DNA of 6,276 nt from Desulfobacteraceae bacterium. GTDB taxonomy: Bacteria > Desulfobacterota > Desulfobacteria > Desulfobacterales > SG8-13. Below are positions 5,943 through 6,276 of the stretch, piece by piece; within the stretch, counting starts at the first letter, position 1, and every line of letters starts with the position of its first letter. The stretch lies in NCBI GenBank assembly GCA_029287875.1, contig JARFQH010000387.1:1-6276 (forward strand), read 5' to 3'. The notes below the pieces were generated by a model. The model worked only from the letters and a program-made list of their open reading frames with translations, was not told the origin of the DNA and searched no databases. Made by a program: the position numbers and the translations under genes.

Positions 5943-6276
5943 CGGGCGACGCCTAAAGATAAAGGGGCCAATGAGGAGTGACCCCGAAAAGGGTGAAGCG
6001 CTGTTCGGGGTGTCACAAGCCGGTGCTTTTGACACGAAAATAAGGTGGGCGCCTCCGCCCGTAAAACCGGTATCGAAAGACGGCTGAAACTCGCCGCCAA
6101 CGGGCTCTAAGCCCGAACCAGGCCCGTCTTCAAAAAAGGGGGCGGGTTTGTCCCCAATGGTGTGCCTTGCACGCGGTATCGACACTGGGTTCGGTCTAAG
6201 ACCCCGTAGGCGACGCAGACAGTCAGCCGCTGTTCTCAACCGCTCATCCGGGCTCCGGCGCATCATTTTCTTGCAC
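5943..6276. other. Gene-free, stem-loop-rich region downstream of tctA
   Basis: I find no convincing gene in these 334 bp. An open minus-strand frame runs from 6266 through the region and on into antisense of tctA, but it lacks a ribosome binding site signal I trust. Besides the hairpins at 5978-6035, small stems occur at 6047-6060 (GGGCG/CGCCC), 6101-6115 (CGGGCT/AGCCCG, 3-nt loop) enclosed by 6077-6083 with 6124-6130 (AAGACGG/CCGTCTT), 6160-6174 (GTGTGC/GCACGC) and 6193-6203 (GGTC/GACC). A 9-bp direct repeat CGGTATCGA occurs at 6068-6076 and 6174-6182. This could be an intergenic repeat family member, a structured RNA, or the leader of a gene beyond the window. Confidence 0.5.
5978..6035 (+). 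terminator. Overlapping hairpins after tctA, possible transcription end
   Basis: Hairpin A pairs GTGA and CCCCGAA (5978-5981, 5982-5988) with TTCGGGG and TCAC (6004-6010, 6013-6016), with a two-base bulge (6011-6012). Hairpin B pairs GTGTCA (6010-6015) with TGACAC (6030-6035) and AAGC (6017-6020) with GCTT (6025-6028), with one C-T mismatch and a CGGT loop. Both use 6010-6015, so they cannot form together. Position 36 nt after the tctA stop fits a terminator, but neither stem is followed by a real T-run, so factor-independent termination would be weak. Confidence 0.45.

Noticed and set aside
5838..6266. Minus-strand open frame of 142 codons
   Set aside because: It is antisense to the end of tctA, is low in recognisable motifs (rich in Pro, Gly, Arg, Ser), crosses several stem-loops, and has no clear ribosome binding site. 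Its openness is explained by GC-rich composition.
1..6276. CRISPR array, tRNA or rRNA gene, insertion sequence, or phage genes
   Set aside because: I saw no regularly spaced repeats, no tRNA-like cloverleaf, no rRNA-like sequence, and no transposase or integrase motifs in any frame.

Overview
This is a bacterial chromosomal segment of moderate GC content with tightly packed genes, most with recognisable Shine-Dalgarno sites. The Bug/Tct-type uptake system, the FCD-type GntR regulator and the associated catabolic enzymes fit a Gram-negative proteobacterium-like organism. A sulfate-reducing or syntrophic Desulfobacterota member is my best guess, but it rests on gene style only; the window holds no taxonomic marker.

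Layout. Positions 1-178 (minus) are the N-terminus of a short-chain dehydrogenase/reductase cut by the window edge. Positions 332-1219 (minus) encode a complete fumarylacetoacetate hydrolase (FAH) family enzyme upstream of it. Between these two lies an 81-nt, nearly continuous hairpin (233-313). A 365-bp divergent intergenic region follows (1220-1584). It contains a small ORF with a good ribosome binding site, an in-frame UGA and more open frame beyond it, then a sigma70-like promoter and a palindromic operator candidate just upstream of the regulator gene. Positions 1585-2355 (plus) encode the GntR/FCD regulator. It is followed by tctC (2498-3505, periplasmic binding protein), tctB (3624-4388, small membrane subunit, unusually long) and tctA (4416-5942, large membrane subunit), which form a complete tripartite tricarboxylate transporter (TTT). 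The last 334 bp hold no convincing gene but many short stem-loops.

How the genes work together (inference). TctC would capture a carboxylate in the periplasm and TctAB would import it by secondary transport. The GntR regulator probably senses the substrate or a metabolite. The divergent FAH-family hydrolase/decarboxylase and the SDR would process the imported 2-oxo or hydroxy acid. The substrate cannot be read from the sequence.

Nothing here is clearly a wholly new system. The points most worth checking are non-coding: the 233-313 hairpin, whose mismatches are almost all G-U compatible in the plus-strand RNA only; four consecutive inverted repeats between tctC and tctB; overlapping, mutually exclusive hairpins after tctA; and the UGA-interrupted small ORF in the divergent region.
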